Assembly (NCBI RefSeq): GCF_000292915.1 | Contig: NC_018513.1 | Location: 1,116,001 to 1,180,000 of the forward strand | DNA from: Burkholderia cepacia GG4 | GTDB lineage: Bacteria; Pseudomonadota; Gammaproteobacteria; Burkholderiales; Burkholderiaceae | Reading direction: 5' to 3' | Length of the DNA stretch: 64,000 nt | In this document: positions 25,272 through 34,260 of the stretch, in pieces | How positions within the stretch are numbered: position 1 is the first letter of the stretch | Layout: every line of letters starts with the position of its first letter | Notes under the pieces: model-generated | The model's database searches: none | What the model was told of the DNA's origin: nothing | What the model saw: the letters and a program-made list of their open reading frames with translations, nothing else | Position numbers and translations under genes: made by a program

Positions 25272-27221
25272 ATGTCGCTTTATTCCATTACCGGCGCGCA
25301 ACTCGCGTTCGGTCACGTCGCATTGCTCGATCACGCGGACTTCTCGCTGGAGGCCGGCGAGCGCGTCGGCCTGATTGGTCGCAACGGGGCGGGCAAGTCG
25401 TCGCTGCTGAAGATCGTCGCCGGGCTCGCGAAACCCGATGACGGGCTGATCACGCGCCAGCAGGAGCTCGTGACCGTCTACGTGCCGCAGGAGCCCGAAT
25501 TCGAACCCGGCGCGACCGTGTTCGAAGCGGTGGCATCGGGGCTCACGCACACGCGCGAAGTCCTCGAAGAATACGATTCGATCGTGCACCGCCTTGCGGA
25601 GACGCCCGAAGGCGCCGAGCACGACGCGCTGCTCGCGCGGATGAACGCGCTGCAGTCGTCGCTCGACGCGCACGATGCGTGGAACTGGCGCACGCGCGTG
25701 TCGATGACGCTCGCGCAGATCGGCCTGACGGACGGCGACGCGCCAGTCGACGCGCTGTCGGGCGGGATGCAGAAGCGCGTCGCGCTGGCCCGGGCGCTGG
25801 TGCTGCAGCCCGACGTGCTGCTGCTCGACGAACCGACCAACCACCTCGACTTCGACGGCATCCGCTGGCTGGAAGAACTGCTCGTCTCGCAGCGCGCGGG
25901 CCTGCTGTTCATCACCCACGATCGCGCGTTCCTCGACCGCGTCGCGACGCGTATCGTCGAGCTGGATCGCGGCCGGCTGCTGTCGTATCCGGGCAATTTC
26001 TCCGCATACCAGACGCGCAAGGCGCAGCAGCTCGAAGTCGAGCGTGTGGAAAACGAGAAGTTCGACAAGCTGCTCGCGCAGGAAGAAGTGTGGATCCGCA
26101 AGGGCGTCGAGGCGCGCCGCACGCGCAGCGTCGGCCGCATCGCGCGGCTCGTGCAGATGCGCAACGAGCGTGCGGAGCGCCGCAACTCGCAGGGCAACGT
26201 GAAGCTCGACGTCGCGCAGGGCGAGAAGTCGGGCAAGATCGTCGCGGAGCTGACGGACGTGACGAAGCGCTACGGCGATCGCACGGTCGTCGACACCTTC
26301 TCGACGACGGTCATGCGCGGCGACAAGATCGGTTTCGTCGGCCCGAACGGCGCCGGCAAGACCACGCTGCTCAAGTTGATCCTCGGCGAGCTGAAGCCCG
26401 ACGCGGGCACGGTGCGCACCGGCACGAACCTGCAGGTCGCGTATTTCGACCAGATGCGCGCGCAGCTCGACCAGGAAAAGAGCCTGGCCGACACGATCAG
26501 CCCCGGCAGCGAATGGGTCGAGATCGGCGGCGTGCGCAAGCACGTGATGAGCTATCTCGGCGACTTCCTGTTCGCGCCGGAACGCGCGCGTTCGCCGGTG
26601 AAGTCGCTGTCGGGCGGCGAGCGCAACCGGCTGCTGCTCGCGCGTCTGTTCGCGCGTCCGGCCAACGTGCTGGTGCTCGACGAACCGACCAACGACCTCG
26701 ACATCCCGACGCTCGAACTGCTCGAAGAGCTGCTGGCCGACTACGACGGCACGGTGCTGCTCGTCAGCCATGATCGCGCATTCCTCGACAACGTCGCGAC
26801 GTCGGTGATCGCGGCCGAGGGCGACGGCAAGTGGCGCGAATATGTCGGCGGCTTCACCGACTGGCAGATCCAGAGCGAGCGGTCGCAGCAACTCGCACAG
26901 CAGGAAGCGGCGAAGCGCGCGGTGAAGGAAGCGGCGCCGGTCAAGGAAGACGCGGCGAAAAGCGCGGCCGGCCGCAACGCGCAGCGCACGGTGAAGCTTT
27001 CGTTCAACGAGCAGCGCGAGCTCGATTCGCTGCCGGAGAAGATTGCAGCGCTCGAGGAAGAACAGAAGACGATCAACGCGCAGCTCGAAGACGGCTCGAT
27101 CTTCGCGAAGGATCCGCAGGAAGGCACGCGCCTGACCGAGCGGTTCGCGGCGATCGACGATGAACTTCTCGCCGCGCTCGAGCGGTGGGAGACGCTCGAG
27201 GCGAAGCGCAAGCCGGCCTGA
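25272..27221 (+). CDS. uup: ABC-F family ATPase with DNA-binding C-terminal tail
   Basis: This is a 649-residue soluble ABC-F protein with two ATPase domains. The first has Walker A GRNGAGKSS (about residue 37) and signature LSGGMQKRVALARAL. The second has Walker A GPNGAGKTT (about 360) and signature LSGGERNRLLLARLF. Both have DEPTNHLD/DEPTNDLD. Between them is the ABC-F linker helix, and the last 90 residues form a charged coiled coil (LPEKIAALEEEQKTINAQLE), the DNA- or RNA-binding tail of Uup. Family members act on ribosomes or at stalled replication/recombination intermediates. The start at 25272 (MSLYSITGAQLAFG) was preferred over a longer frame. Confidence 0.92.
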   Translation: MSLYSITGAQLAFGHVALLDHADFSLEAGERVGLIGRNGAGKSSLLKIVAGLAKPDDGLITRQQELVTVYVPQEPEFEPGATVFEAVASGLTHTREVLEEYDSIVHRLAETPEGAEHDALLARMNALQSSLDAHDAWNWRTRVSMTLAQIGLTDGDAPVDALSGGMQKRVALARALVLQPDVLLLDEPTNHLDFDGIRWLEELLVSQRAGLLFITHDRAFLDRVATRIVELDRGRLLSYPGNFSAYQTRKAQQLEVERVENEKFDKLLAQEEVWIRKGVEARRTRSVGRIARLVQMRNERAERRNSQGNVKLDVAQGEKSGKIVAELTDVTKRYGDRTVVDTFSTTVMRGDKIGFVGPNGAGKTTLLKLILGELKPDAGTVRTGTNLQVAYFDQMRAQLDQEKSLADTISPGSEWVEIGGVRKHVMSYLGDFLFAPERARSPVKSLSGGERNRLLLARLFARPANVLVLDEPTNDLDIPTLELLEELLADYDGTVLLVSHDRAFLDNVATSVIAAEGDGKWREYVGGFTDWQIQSERSQQLAQQEAAKRAVKEAAPVKEDAAKSAAGRNAQRTVKLSFNEQRELDSLPEKIAALEEEQKTINAQLEDGSIFAKDPQEGTRLTERFAAIDDELLAALERWETLEAKRKPA

Positions 27222-27425
27222 TGCATCGCGCGGGCGGGCCCGGCCGGCGCCCCTTGGCCGGCTGCCCGGCCTGCGGCGACACTGCGACGATCTAGCGATG
27301 GCGCGCCACGCGGAACCAGTAAAATACCGCGCGTCCCGGGTCGCGCAGCGCATGCCGCGCGCCCGCTTTCGGAGCAGTCCAAGCACACCGTTGTTTCGAT
27401 TCGCTTTTTTACCGAACTCAACGTT

Positions 27426-27460
27426 TTGTCCACGACGTTATCCACACGAGATGTGGACAA
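27426..27460. promoter_or_regulatory. cluster of DnaA-box-like 9-mers upstream of parE
   Basis: Three sites lie within 35 bp, 31 to 65 bp before the parE ATG. They are TTGTCCACG (27426-27434, plus), TTATCCACA (27438-27446, plus, a perfect consensus TTATNCACA) and TTGTCCACA (27452-27460, minus). The last two form an inverted pair. This could be a DnaA-controlled promoter or a titration site. Confidence 0.6.
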
Positions 27461-27490
27461 CGTCCCGATGAATGACGAAATTCAGCGCCT

Positions 27491-29473
27491 ATGTCAACGA
27501 AGAAGCCCAGCGTGGCCTATAGCGAAGCATCGATCAAGGTGCTCAAGGGCCTCGAGCCGGTCAAGCAGCGGCCCGGCATGTACACCCGTACCGAAAATCC
27601 GCTGCACATCATCCAGGAAGTCATCGACAACGCGTCCGACGAGGCGCTCGGCGGCTACGGCAAGCAGATCACGGTCACGCTGCACGCCGACCAGTCGGTG
27701 TCGGTCGAGGACGATGGTCGCGGCATCCCGTTCGGCATGCACCCCGAAGAAGGCGTGCCGGTCGTCGAGATCGTGTTCACGCGCCTGCACGCGGGCGGCA
27801 AGTTCGACAAGGCCGCCGGCGGCGCATACACGTTCTCGGGCGGTTTGCACGGCGTCGGCGTGTCGGTGACGAACGCACTCGCGACGCGCCTCGACGTAAC
27901 GGTCTGGCGCGACAGCAAGATCGCGCAGCTCGGCTTCGCCGATGGCGATGTCGTGAAGCCGCTGGCGACGCAAGGCGCCGGCCGCGGCGAGAAGAAATCC
28001 GGCACGCGCGTGCAGGTGTGGCCGAATCCGAAGTATTTCGATTCGCCGAACCTGCCGCTCGGCGAGCTGCAGCGCCTGCTGCGCTCGAAGGCCGTGCTGC
28101 TGCCGGGCGTCGAGGTCGTGCTCGTCAACGAGAAGAGCGGCGAGCGCCAGACCTGGAAATACGAGGACGGCCTGCGCGGCTACCTGCTCGACGAGATGAA
28201 CGGCAGCGAGCTGCTGATTCCGTTGTTCGAAGGCGAGCGCTTCGCCGATGCGCGGTCGAGCGACGACACGTTCGCCGAGGGCGAGGGCGCGTCGTGGGTC
28301 GTCGCATGGAGCGAGGAAGGCTCGCTCGTGCGCGAGTCGTACGTGAACCTGATCCCGACGCCGGCCGGCGGCACGCACGAGTCGGGCCTGCGCGACGGTC
28401 TCTACCAGGCGGTGAAAAGCTTCGTCGAACTGCACAACCTGCAGCCGAAGGGCGTGAAGCTGCTCGCGGAAGACGTGTTCGCGCGTGTGTCGTTCGTGCT
28501 GTCCGCGAAGGTGCTCGATCCGCAGTTCCAGGGGCAGATCAAGGAACGCCTGAACAGCCGCGACGCAGTGAAGCTCGTGTCGTCGTTCTCGCGTCCCGCG
28601 CTCGAACTGTGGCTGAACCAGCACGTCGAGCTCGGCAAGAAGCTCGCCGAACTCGTGATCAAGCAGGCGCAGGCGCGCACGCGCGCGGGCCAGAAGGTCG
28701 AGAAGCGCAAGAGCTCGGGCGTCGCGGTGCTGCCGGGCAAGCTGACCGACTGCGAGACGGAAGATATCGCGCGCAACGAACTGTTCCTCGTCGAGGGCGA
28801 CTCGGCGGGCGGCTCCGCGAAGATGGGCCGCGACAAGGAATACCAGGCGATCCTGCCGCTGCGCGGCAAGGTGCTGAACACGTGGGAAACCGAGCGTGAC
28901 CGCTTGTTCGCGAACAACGAGGTGCACGACATCTCGGTCGCGATCGGCGTCGATCCGCACAGCCCGGACGACACCGTCGACCTGTCGAACCTGCGCTACG
29001 GCAAGATCTGCATCCTGTCGGATGCGGACGTCGACGGCTCGCACATCCAGGTGCTGCTGCTCACGCTGTTCTTCAAGCATTTCCCGCAGCTGATCGAGCG
29101 CGGTCACGTGCATGTCGCGCGGCCGCCGCTGTTCCGGGTCGACGCGCCCGCGCGCGGCAAGAAGCCCGCGCAGAAGCTCTATGCGCTCGACGAAGGCGAA
29201 CTCGAGGCGACCCTCGACAAGCTGCGCAAGGACGGCGTGCGCGACACGCAGTGGAGCATCAGCCGCTTCAAGGGTCTCGGCGAAATGAGCGCGGAGCAGC
29301 TGTGGGACACGACGATGAACCCCGACACGCGCCGCCTGATGCCGGTGAAGCTCGGCGAGCTCGACTACGAGGCAACCGTCGCGCGCATGACGATGCTGAT
29401 GGGCAAGGGCGAGGCAGCCGCGCGGCGCGGCTGGCTCGAGGAAAAGGGCAACGACGTCGAAGCGGACATTTAG
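27491..29473 (+). CDS. parE: DNA topoisomerase IV subunit B
   Basis: This 660-residue ATPase subunit of topoisomerase IV unlinks daughter chromosomes. The GHKL ATPase region has EVIDNASDEALGGYG, DDGRGIPFGMHPEEGVP and GGLHGVGVSVTNAL. The transducer follows, and then the TOPRIM domain with EGDSAGGSAKMGRDKEY, LPLRGKVLNTWE and DADVDGSHIQVLL. The C-terminal helix region includes RFKGLGEMSAEQLW. The protein is ParE rather than GyrB by its length and by its pairing with parC 224 bp downstream. The start lies behind a cluster of DnaA-box-like sites, and the ribosome site is weak. Confidence 0.96.
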   Translation: MSTKKPSVAYSEASIKVLKGLEPVKQRPGMYTRTENPLHIIQEVIDNASDEALGGYGKQITVTLHADQSVSVEDDGRGIPFGMHPEEGVPVVEIVFTRLHAGGKFDKAAGGAYTFSGGLHGVGVSVTNALATRLDVTVWRDSKIAQLGFADGDVVKPLATQGAGRGEKKSGTRVQVWPNPKYFDSPNLPLGELQRLLRSKAVLLPGVEVVLVNEKSGERQTWKYEDGLRGYLLDEMNGSELLIPLFEGERFADARSSDDTFAEGEGASWVVAWSEEGSLVRESYVNLIPTPAGGTHESGLRDGLYQAVKSFVELHNLQPKGVKLLAEDVFARVSFVLSAKVLDPQFQGQIKERLNSRDAVKLVSSFSRPALELWLNQHVELGKKLAELVIKQAQARTRAGQKVEKRKSSGVAVLPGKLTDCETEDIARNELFLVEGDSAGGSAKMGRDKEYQAILPLRGKVLNTWETERDRLFANNEVHDISVAIGVDPHSPDDTVDLSNLRYGKICILSDADVDGSHIQVLLLTLFFKHFPQLIERGHVHVARPPLFRVDAPARGKKPAQKLYALDEGELEATLDKLRKDGVRDTQWSISRFKGLGEMSAEQLWDTTMNPDTRRLMPVKLGELDYEATVARMTMLMGKGEAAARRGWLEEKGNDVEADI

Positions 29474-29697
29474 TGCAGTGTTCGACACCAATCGGCACTG
29501 ATGCGCTGCGCCTTCGCGCCCGTGGCGGCGTCGCACATCCTCGCGATGCCGCCCGGCATCGCTGCGGTTTGCTTCTTGCCACGAACGCGAATCCGCTGGC
29601 GCATCAGCACTGCTTGGCATCGAACACGACACAGCATCTGCGCGGCCGGGCATGACGCCCGGCCCGGCCTCACGCCACTTACGAATACGGAATTCAG

Positions 29698-32019
29698 ATG
29701 GACGACAATACTTCCGATCTCTTCGCCGGGTCCGATGCACCGGGCGCCGATGCGCTGACGCTCGGCAACTACGCGGAGCAGGCGTACCTCAGCTACGCGG
29801 TCAGCGTCGTGAAGAGCCGCGCGCTGCCCGACGTGTGCGACGGCCAGAAGCCGGTGCAGCGCCGGATCCTGTTCGCGATGAACGAAATGGGCCTCGGTCC
29901 CGACGCGAAGCCGGTGAAGTCGGCGCGCGTGGTCGGCGACGTGCTCGGTAAATACCATCCGCACGGCGACCAGTCGGCCTACGACGCGCTTGTGCGTCTC
30001 GCGCAGGATTTCTCGCTGCGCTATCCGCTGATCGATGGGCAGGGCAACTTTGGCTCACGCGACGGCGACGGCGCGGCGGCGATGCGATACACCGAAGCGC
30101 GGCTCACGCCGATCTCGAAGCTGCTGCTCGACGAGATCGACCAGGGCACGGTCGACTTCATGCCGAACTACGACGGCTCGTTCGAGGAACCGAAGACGCT
30201 GCCGAGCCGCATGCCGTTCGTGTTGCTGAACGGCGCGTCGGGCATCGCGGTCGGTCTCGCCACCGAAATCCCCTCGCACAACCTGCGCGAGGTCGCGGCG
30301 GCGGCGGTCGCATTGATCCGCAATCCGAAGCTCACGCACGCGGAACTGGTGAACCTGATCCCCGGCCCGGACTTCCCGGGCGGCGGCCAGATCATCTCGA
30401 GCGACACCGAGATCGCGGCGGCCTATGAATCCGGCCGCGGCAGCCTGAAGGTGCGCGCGCGCTGGAAGATCGAGGATCTCGCGCGCGGCCAGTGGCAGCT
30501 CGTCGTCACCGAGCTGCCGCCGAACACGTCGGGCCAGAAGGTGCTCGAGGAAATCGAGGAACTGACCAACCCGAAGCTCAAGCTCGGCAAGAAGACGCTG
30601 ACGCCCGAGCAGCTCAACACGAAGAAGGCGATGCTCGACCTGCTCGACGCGGTGCGCGACGAGTCGGGCAAGGAAGCGGCGGTGCGGCTCGTGTTCGAGC
30701 CGAAGTCGCGCACGATCGACCAGACGGAATTCGTGAACACGCTGCTCGCGTACACGAGCCTCGAGTCGAATGCGACGCTGAACCTCGTGATGATCGGCGC
30801 CGACGGCCGGCCGGGCCAGAAGGGGCTGCTGACGATCCTCGACGAATGGGTGAAGTTCCGCCAGCTGACGATGACGCGCCGGTGCCGCCATCGTCTCGCG
30901 AAGGTCGACGACCGCATCCACATCCTCGAAGGGCGGATGATCGTCTTCCTGAACATCGACGAGGTGATCCGCATCATCCGCGAGGCCGACGAGCCGAAGG
31001 CCGCGCTGATGAGCGCGTTCGGCCTCACCGACCGCCAGGCCGAAGACATCCTCGAAATCCGCCTGCGCCAGCTCGCGCGGCTCGAGAAGATCAAGATCGA
31101 GAAGGAACTCGAAGCGCTGCGCGACGAGAAGGCGAAACTCGAGGAACTGCTCGCGAACGAAAGCGCGATGAAGCGGCTGATGATCAAGGAGATCGAGGCC
31201 GACGCGAAGCAGTACGGCGACGATCGCCGCACGCTGATCCAGCAGGAAAAGCGCGCGACGTTCGAGGCGAAGGTGGTCGACGAGCCGGTGACGGTCGTCG
31301 TGTCGCAGAAGGGCTGGGTGCGCGCGCTGAAGGGCCATGGGCTCGACCCGGCCGGCTTCACGTTCAAAGCCGGCGATCATCTGTACGCGGCGTTCCAGTG
31401 CCGCACACCGGACCGGCTGATCGCGTGGGGCAGCAGCGGCCGCGTGTACTCGGTCGACGTGTCGGTGCTGCCGGGCGGCCGCGGCGACGGCGTGCCCGTG
31501 ACGTCGCTGATCGAGCTCGAATCGGGCTCGCACCTGATGCACTACTACGCTGCGCCGGCCGAGCAGCAGCTGCTGCTCGCGTCGAGCAACGGCTTCGGCT
31601 TCCTCGCGAAGGTCGGCGACATGGTGAGCCGCGTGAAGGCCGGCAAGTCGTTCATGACAATCGATCCGGGCGCGGTGCCGCTTGCGCCGATGCCGGTGCT
31701 GCCGAACGCGACCCAGGTCGCGTGTCTGTCGAGCGGCGGCCGGCTGCTGGTGTTCGGGATGGACGAGATGAAGACGCTGTCGGGCGGCGGCCGCGGCGTG
31801 ATCCTGATGGCGCTCGACGACAAGGAAACGCTCGTGCAGGCGCTCGCGATCGATCCGGCCGGCGTCGTGCTGATCGGCACCGGTCGCGGCGGCAAGGCGC
31901 AGGACGAAACGCTGTCGTATGCGGGGCTCGCGCCGCACGTCGGCAAGCGCGCACGCAAGGGCCGCGCGCCGGACACGAAGCTCAAGGTCGTCAACGAGCT
32001 GCGTCCGCTGCTCGGCTGA
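29698..32019 (+). CDS. parC: DNA topoisomerase IV subunit A
   Basis: This 773-residue cleavage subunit carries the catalytic Tyr in [15 protein letters not shown] (about residue 127). The quinolone region reads [20 protein letters not shown]: Gln stands where E. coli ParC has Ser80, and Asp stands at the Glu84 position. A coiled coil ([20 protein letters not shown]) joins the breakage-reunion part to the C-terminal beta-pinwheel domain. Repeated blades there include [16 protein letters not shown]. Length is typical of beta-proteobacterial ParC. The gene is followed by a strong terminator at 32053-32097. Confidence 0.96.
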   Translation: MDDNTSDLFAGSDAPGADALTLGNYAEQAYLSYAVSVVKSRALPDVCDGQKPVQRRILFAMNEMGLGPDAKPVKSARVVGDVLGKYHPHGDQSAYDALVRLAQDFSLRYPLIDGQGNFGSRDGDGAAAMRYTEARLTPISKLLLDEIDQGTVDFMPNYDGSFEEPKTLPSRMPFVLLNGASGIAVGLATEIPSHNLREVAAAAVALIRNPKLTHAELVNLIPGPDFPGGGQIISSDTEIAAAYESGRGSLKVRARWKIEDLARGQWQLVVTELPPNTSGQKVLEEIEELTNPKLKLGKKTLTPEQLNTKKAMLDLLDAVRDESGKEAAVRLVFEPKSRTIDQTEFVNTLLAYTSLESNATLNLVMIGADGRPGQKGLLTILDEWVKFRQLTMTRRCRHRLAKVDDRIHILEGRMIVFLNIDEVIRIIREADEPKAALMSAFGLTDRQAEDILEIRLRQLARLEKIKIEKELEALRDEKAKLEELLANESAMKRLMIKEIEADAKQYGDDRRTLIQQEKRATFEAKVVDEPVTVVVSQKGWVRALKGHGLDPAGFTFKAGDHLYAAFQCRTPDRLIAWGSSGRVYSVDVSVLPGGRGDGVPVTSLIELESGSHLMHYYAAPAEQQLLLASSNGFGFLAKVGDMVSRVKAGKSFMTIDPGAVPLAPMPVLPNATQVACLSSGGRLLVFGMDEMKTLSGGGRGVILMALDDKETLVQALAIDPAGVVLIGTGRGGKAQDETLSYAGLAPHVGKRARKGRAPDTKLKVVNELRPLLG

Positions 32020-32052
32020 CGCCGAATCCGGTCGCCGGTCGACCGGCATCGA

Positions 32053-32097
32053 AGGCCGCACCTCCGCTTAGGCGGGCGTGCGGCCTGTTATTTTTTG
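32053..32097 (+). terminator. Rho-independent terminator after parC
   Basis: The 9-bp stem AGGCCGCAC / GTGCGGCCT is followed by GTTATTTTTTG. It is 34 bp past the parC stop. Confidence 0.88.
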
Positions 32098-32266
32098 GGA
32101 CGACGTATTCAGGTAAGCGAGAGTGGCGCCGTCATGCGGAACTTGCAAAATATTGTGAAATGCCGCCAGGGGCCTGAACCGAGCGGCGGCACGCCGGTCG
32201 AACGTCGCTCGAGACCGCGCGTGACGCGGCTGTTCGTTGCACATAACCCATAACAGGATTGCCGCC

Positions 32267-32725
32267 ATGTCCCACGCTGTTGCCGTTGCGCTGTTTCTTC
32301 ATCTGCTGGCCGTCGCCGTGTGGGTGGGCGGCATGGTCTTCGCGAACTTCTGCCTGCGCCCGGCGCTGTCCGACCTGACGCCGCAGCTTCGGCTGCCGCT
32401 GATCGAGAGCGTGTTCGGCCGCTTCTTCAACTGGGTGTCGGGCTCGGTGATCGTGATCCTGCTGTCCGGCGGTTTCCTGCTGATGGCATTCGGCGGCGCG
32501 CACGCGACGTGGACGCTGCATGCGATGGCCGGGCTCGGCGTCGTGATGATGCTGATCTTCGGCCATATCCGCTTCGCGCTGTTCCCGCGCATCCGCCGCG
32601 CGGTGCAGTCGCAGAACTGGCCGGACGGTGCGCGCGCGGTGAACACGGTGCGCCTGCTGGTCGTCGTCAACCTCGTGCTCGGTGTCGTGACGGTCGGCGC
32701 GGCCGTGCTGTCGCGCGGTTTCTGA
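32267..32725 (+). CDS. small integral membrane protein, CopD-like
   Basis: This 152-residue protein has four hydrophobic helices, about residues 4-28, 52-74, 82-104 and 126-148. The first contains LFLHLLAVAVWVGGMVFAN, a pattern seen in the CopD/YncD-like membrane family with a conserved W-V-G-G-M. HAMAGLGVVMMLIFGHIRF and the charged loop LFPRIRRAVQSQNW follow. Related proteins are annotated as copper-resistance D family without biochemical proof. AGGA lies upstream of the ATG. The gene is alone and convergent with the LysR gene. Confidence 0.75.
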   Translation: MSHAVAVALFLHLLAVAVWVGGMVFANFCLRPALSDLTPQLRLPLIESVFGRFFNWVSGSVIVILLSGGFLLMAFGGAHATWTLHAMAGLGVVMMLIFGHIRFALFPRIRRAVQSQNWPDGARAVNTVRLLVVVNLVLGVVTVGAAVLSRGF

Positions 32726-32768
32726 GCTTGCGGCGCCGCTTGGCGCCAGGCGCCGGCGTGGCGCGCTG

Positions 32769-33653
32769 CTACGCGGCCAGCATCGCGTCGAGCAGCCATG
32801 CACCGGCCGGGCCGAGCGGCCGGTTGCGCGACCATACCGCATCGACCCGCACCCGGCGCGGCCAGCCGCGCGAGCGCAGCTCGCACAGGCGATCGCGCGC
32901 GAAGTGGTCGACCATCCAGCGCGGCAGCTCGGCCCAGCCGAACCCCAACACCGCCATCTCCAGCAGCATCAGATAGCTTGGCGCGAGCCAGCGCTGCGTG
33001 CCGACGACGATCCGGCCGTCGGCGCCGCGATCTTCCGGTTTCACGTAGGTGTTGAGGCGCAGCTCGCGCGCGTCGCGCAGCGCGGCATGCGGGACTTCGG
33101 CGTCGCCGTATGCCGCGAGCGCGTGCATGCGCCCGACGAACAAGCCGATCTCCGATTCCTCCGCCACCGTTGCCGCGCCGATATCGGGCGGGTAGGCGGC
33201 GCGCGCGGCCATCAGCCCGAGCTGCGCGCGGCCCTGCTGGATCAGGTCGAGCACATCCTCGTGCTCGGCGATCTGGCATTCGAGTTCGAGCGCCGGAAAG
33301 CGCCGTTCGAGCGCCATCAACGTTTCCTCGTAACGCTTCGACTGGTAGGTATCGGACACGACGAGCGTGAGCCGCGCTTCCTCGCCCTGCGCGAGCCGCG
33401 CGGCCGTGCGATCGATCGCCGCGCCGGCTTCCAGCGCGCGCTGCACCTGCGGCAGCAGCGCGCGTCCGGCATCGGTCAGCGTCGGCGTACGCGTCGAGCG
33501 GTCGAACAGCTGCACGCCGAGGTCGATCTCGAGGTTCGCGATCGCTTCGGACACGGTCGACTGGCGCTTGCCGAGCTTGCGCGCGGCGGCCGTGAACGAG
33601 CCGAGCAGCGCAGCTTCGACGAAGGCGAGCAGGGCTTCGGGGGCGTGACGCAT
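32769..33653 (-). CDS. LysR-family regulator, probably of the PACE efflux gene
   Basis: This 294-residue LysR protein has a helix-turn-helix in FVEAALLGSFTAAARKLGKR and QSTVSEAIANLEIDLGVQLF, followed by the RST-R-x-P-x-L-T-D-A-G pattern. The effector domain follows (LTLVVSDTYQSKRYEETLMA). It is divergently placed from a PACE-family efflux gene with 115 bp between them, where two similar dyads lie. This layout is typical of a LysR regulator and its target. The inducer is unknown; biocides such as chlorhexidine are known for the PACE family. Confidence 0.88.
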   Translation of the reverse strand: MRHAPEALLAFVEAALLGSFTAAARKLGKRQSTVSEAIANLEIDLGVQLFDRSTRTPTLTDAGRALLPQVQRALEAGAAIDRTAARLAQGEEARLTLVVSDTYQSKRYEETLMALERRFPALELECQIAEHEDVLDLIQQGRAQLGLMAARAAYPPDIGAATVAEESEIGLFVGRMHALAAYGDAEVPHAALRDARELRLNTYVKPEDRGADGRIVVGTQRWLAPSYLMLLEMAVLGFGWAELPRWMVDHFARDRLCELRSRGWPRRVRVDAVWSRNRPLGPAGAWLLDAMLAA

Positions 33654-33674
33654 GCGGCGTCCTCATGGCGTTAT

Positions 33675-33723
33675 ATCGGTAAAACCGATGATATCAAACT
33701 GGATTCATACGGTTTTGCCGATC
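33675..33723. promoter_or_regulatory. two LysR-type operator sites
   Basis: ATCGGTAAAACCGAT (33675-33689) is a perfect dyad that fits the LysR T-N11-A rule. A second related site on the minus strand, ATCGGCAAAACCGTA, occupies 33709-33723 with 12 of 15 bases identical. Together they span the divergent promoter region. Confidence 0.7.
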
Positions 33724-33768
33724 AAAATGACCGGCATGAGCTGAACCAACGAAGCATCGGAGGGAACC

Positions 33769-34215
33769 ATGAAACATGTGAACAAAACGGTGGCGGAACG
33801 CCTCGTGCACGCGCTGACGTTCGAATTGGTGGCGATCGCTCTGTGCGCGCCGATCGGCGCGTGGCTGCTCGACATGCCGGTGTCGCACGTCGGCGTGCTG
33901 ACGGTGATGGTGTCGCTGATCGCGATGGCGTGGAACATGACGTTCAACACGCTGTTCGACCGCATCGAGCGGCGTGCGGGACTGACGCGCACGCTTGGCA
34001 TGCGGATTGCGCATGCGGTCATGTTCGAGCTCGGTCTGGTCGCGATGGTGGTGCCGGTTGCAGCGTGGTGGCTGAACGTGAGCCTCGTCGAGGCGCTGCT
34101 GCTCGACCTCGGCATCGTGCTGTTCTTCCTGCCTTATACGTTCTGTTTCAACCTCGCGTACGACGCGCTGCGGGCTCGCTGGGTCGCCCGCCGGGTCGCG
34201 ATGCAGGCAGGCTGA
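33769..34215 (+). CDS. PACE-family efflux protein
   Basis: This 148-residue membrane protein consists of two tandem bacterial transmembrane pair domains, four helices in all. The first helix has ERLVHALTFELVAIALCAPI, where the Glu matches the essential Glu15 of AceI. The second domain repeats it as RIAHAVMFELGLVAMVVPVA. Conserved W-N-M-T-F-N-x-x-F-D follows the first pair. PACE transporters export chlorhexidine, acriflavine and short-chain diamines in exchange for protons. GGAGGG lies upstream of the ATG. The divergent LysR gene probably regulates it. Confidence 0.9.
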   Translation: MKHVNKTVAERLVHALTFELVAIALCAPIGAWLLDMPVSHVGVLTVMVSLIAMAWNMTFNTLFDRIERRAGLTRTLGMRIAHAVMFELGLVAMVVPVAAWWLNVSLVEALLLDLGIVLFFLPYTFCFNLAYDALRARWVARRVAMQAG

Positions 34216-34260
34216 GCGTTACGCGGCCGGCGGCGTGGGGGCGTCGACTGCGGACGCCCG

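Noticed and set aside
25191..27386. 731-codon minus-strand frame opposite uup
   Set aside because: No domain and biased composition; the plus strand has two complete ABC domains.
27494..29740. 748-codon minus-strand frame opposite parE
   Set aside because: Shadow of parE; no motif and no ribosome site.
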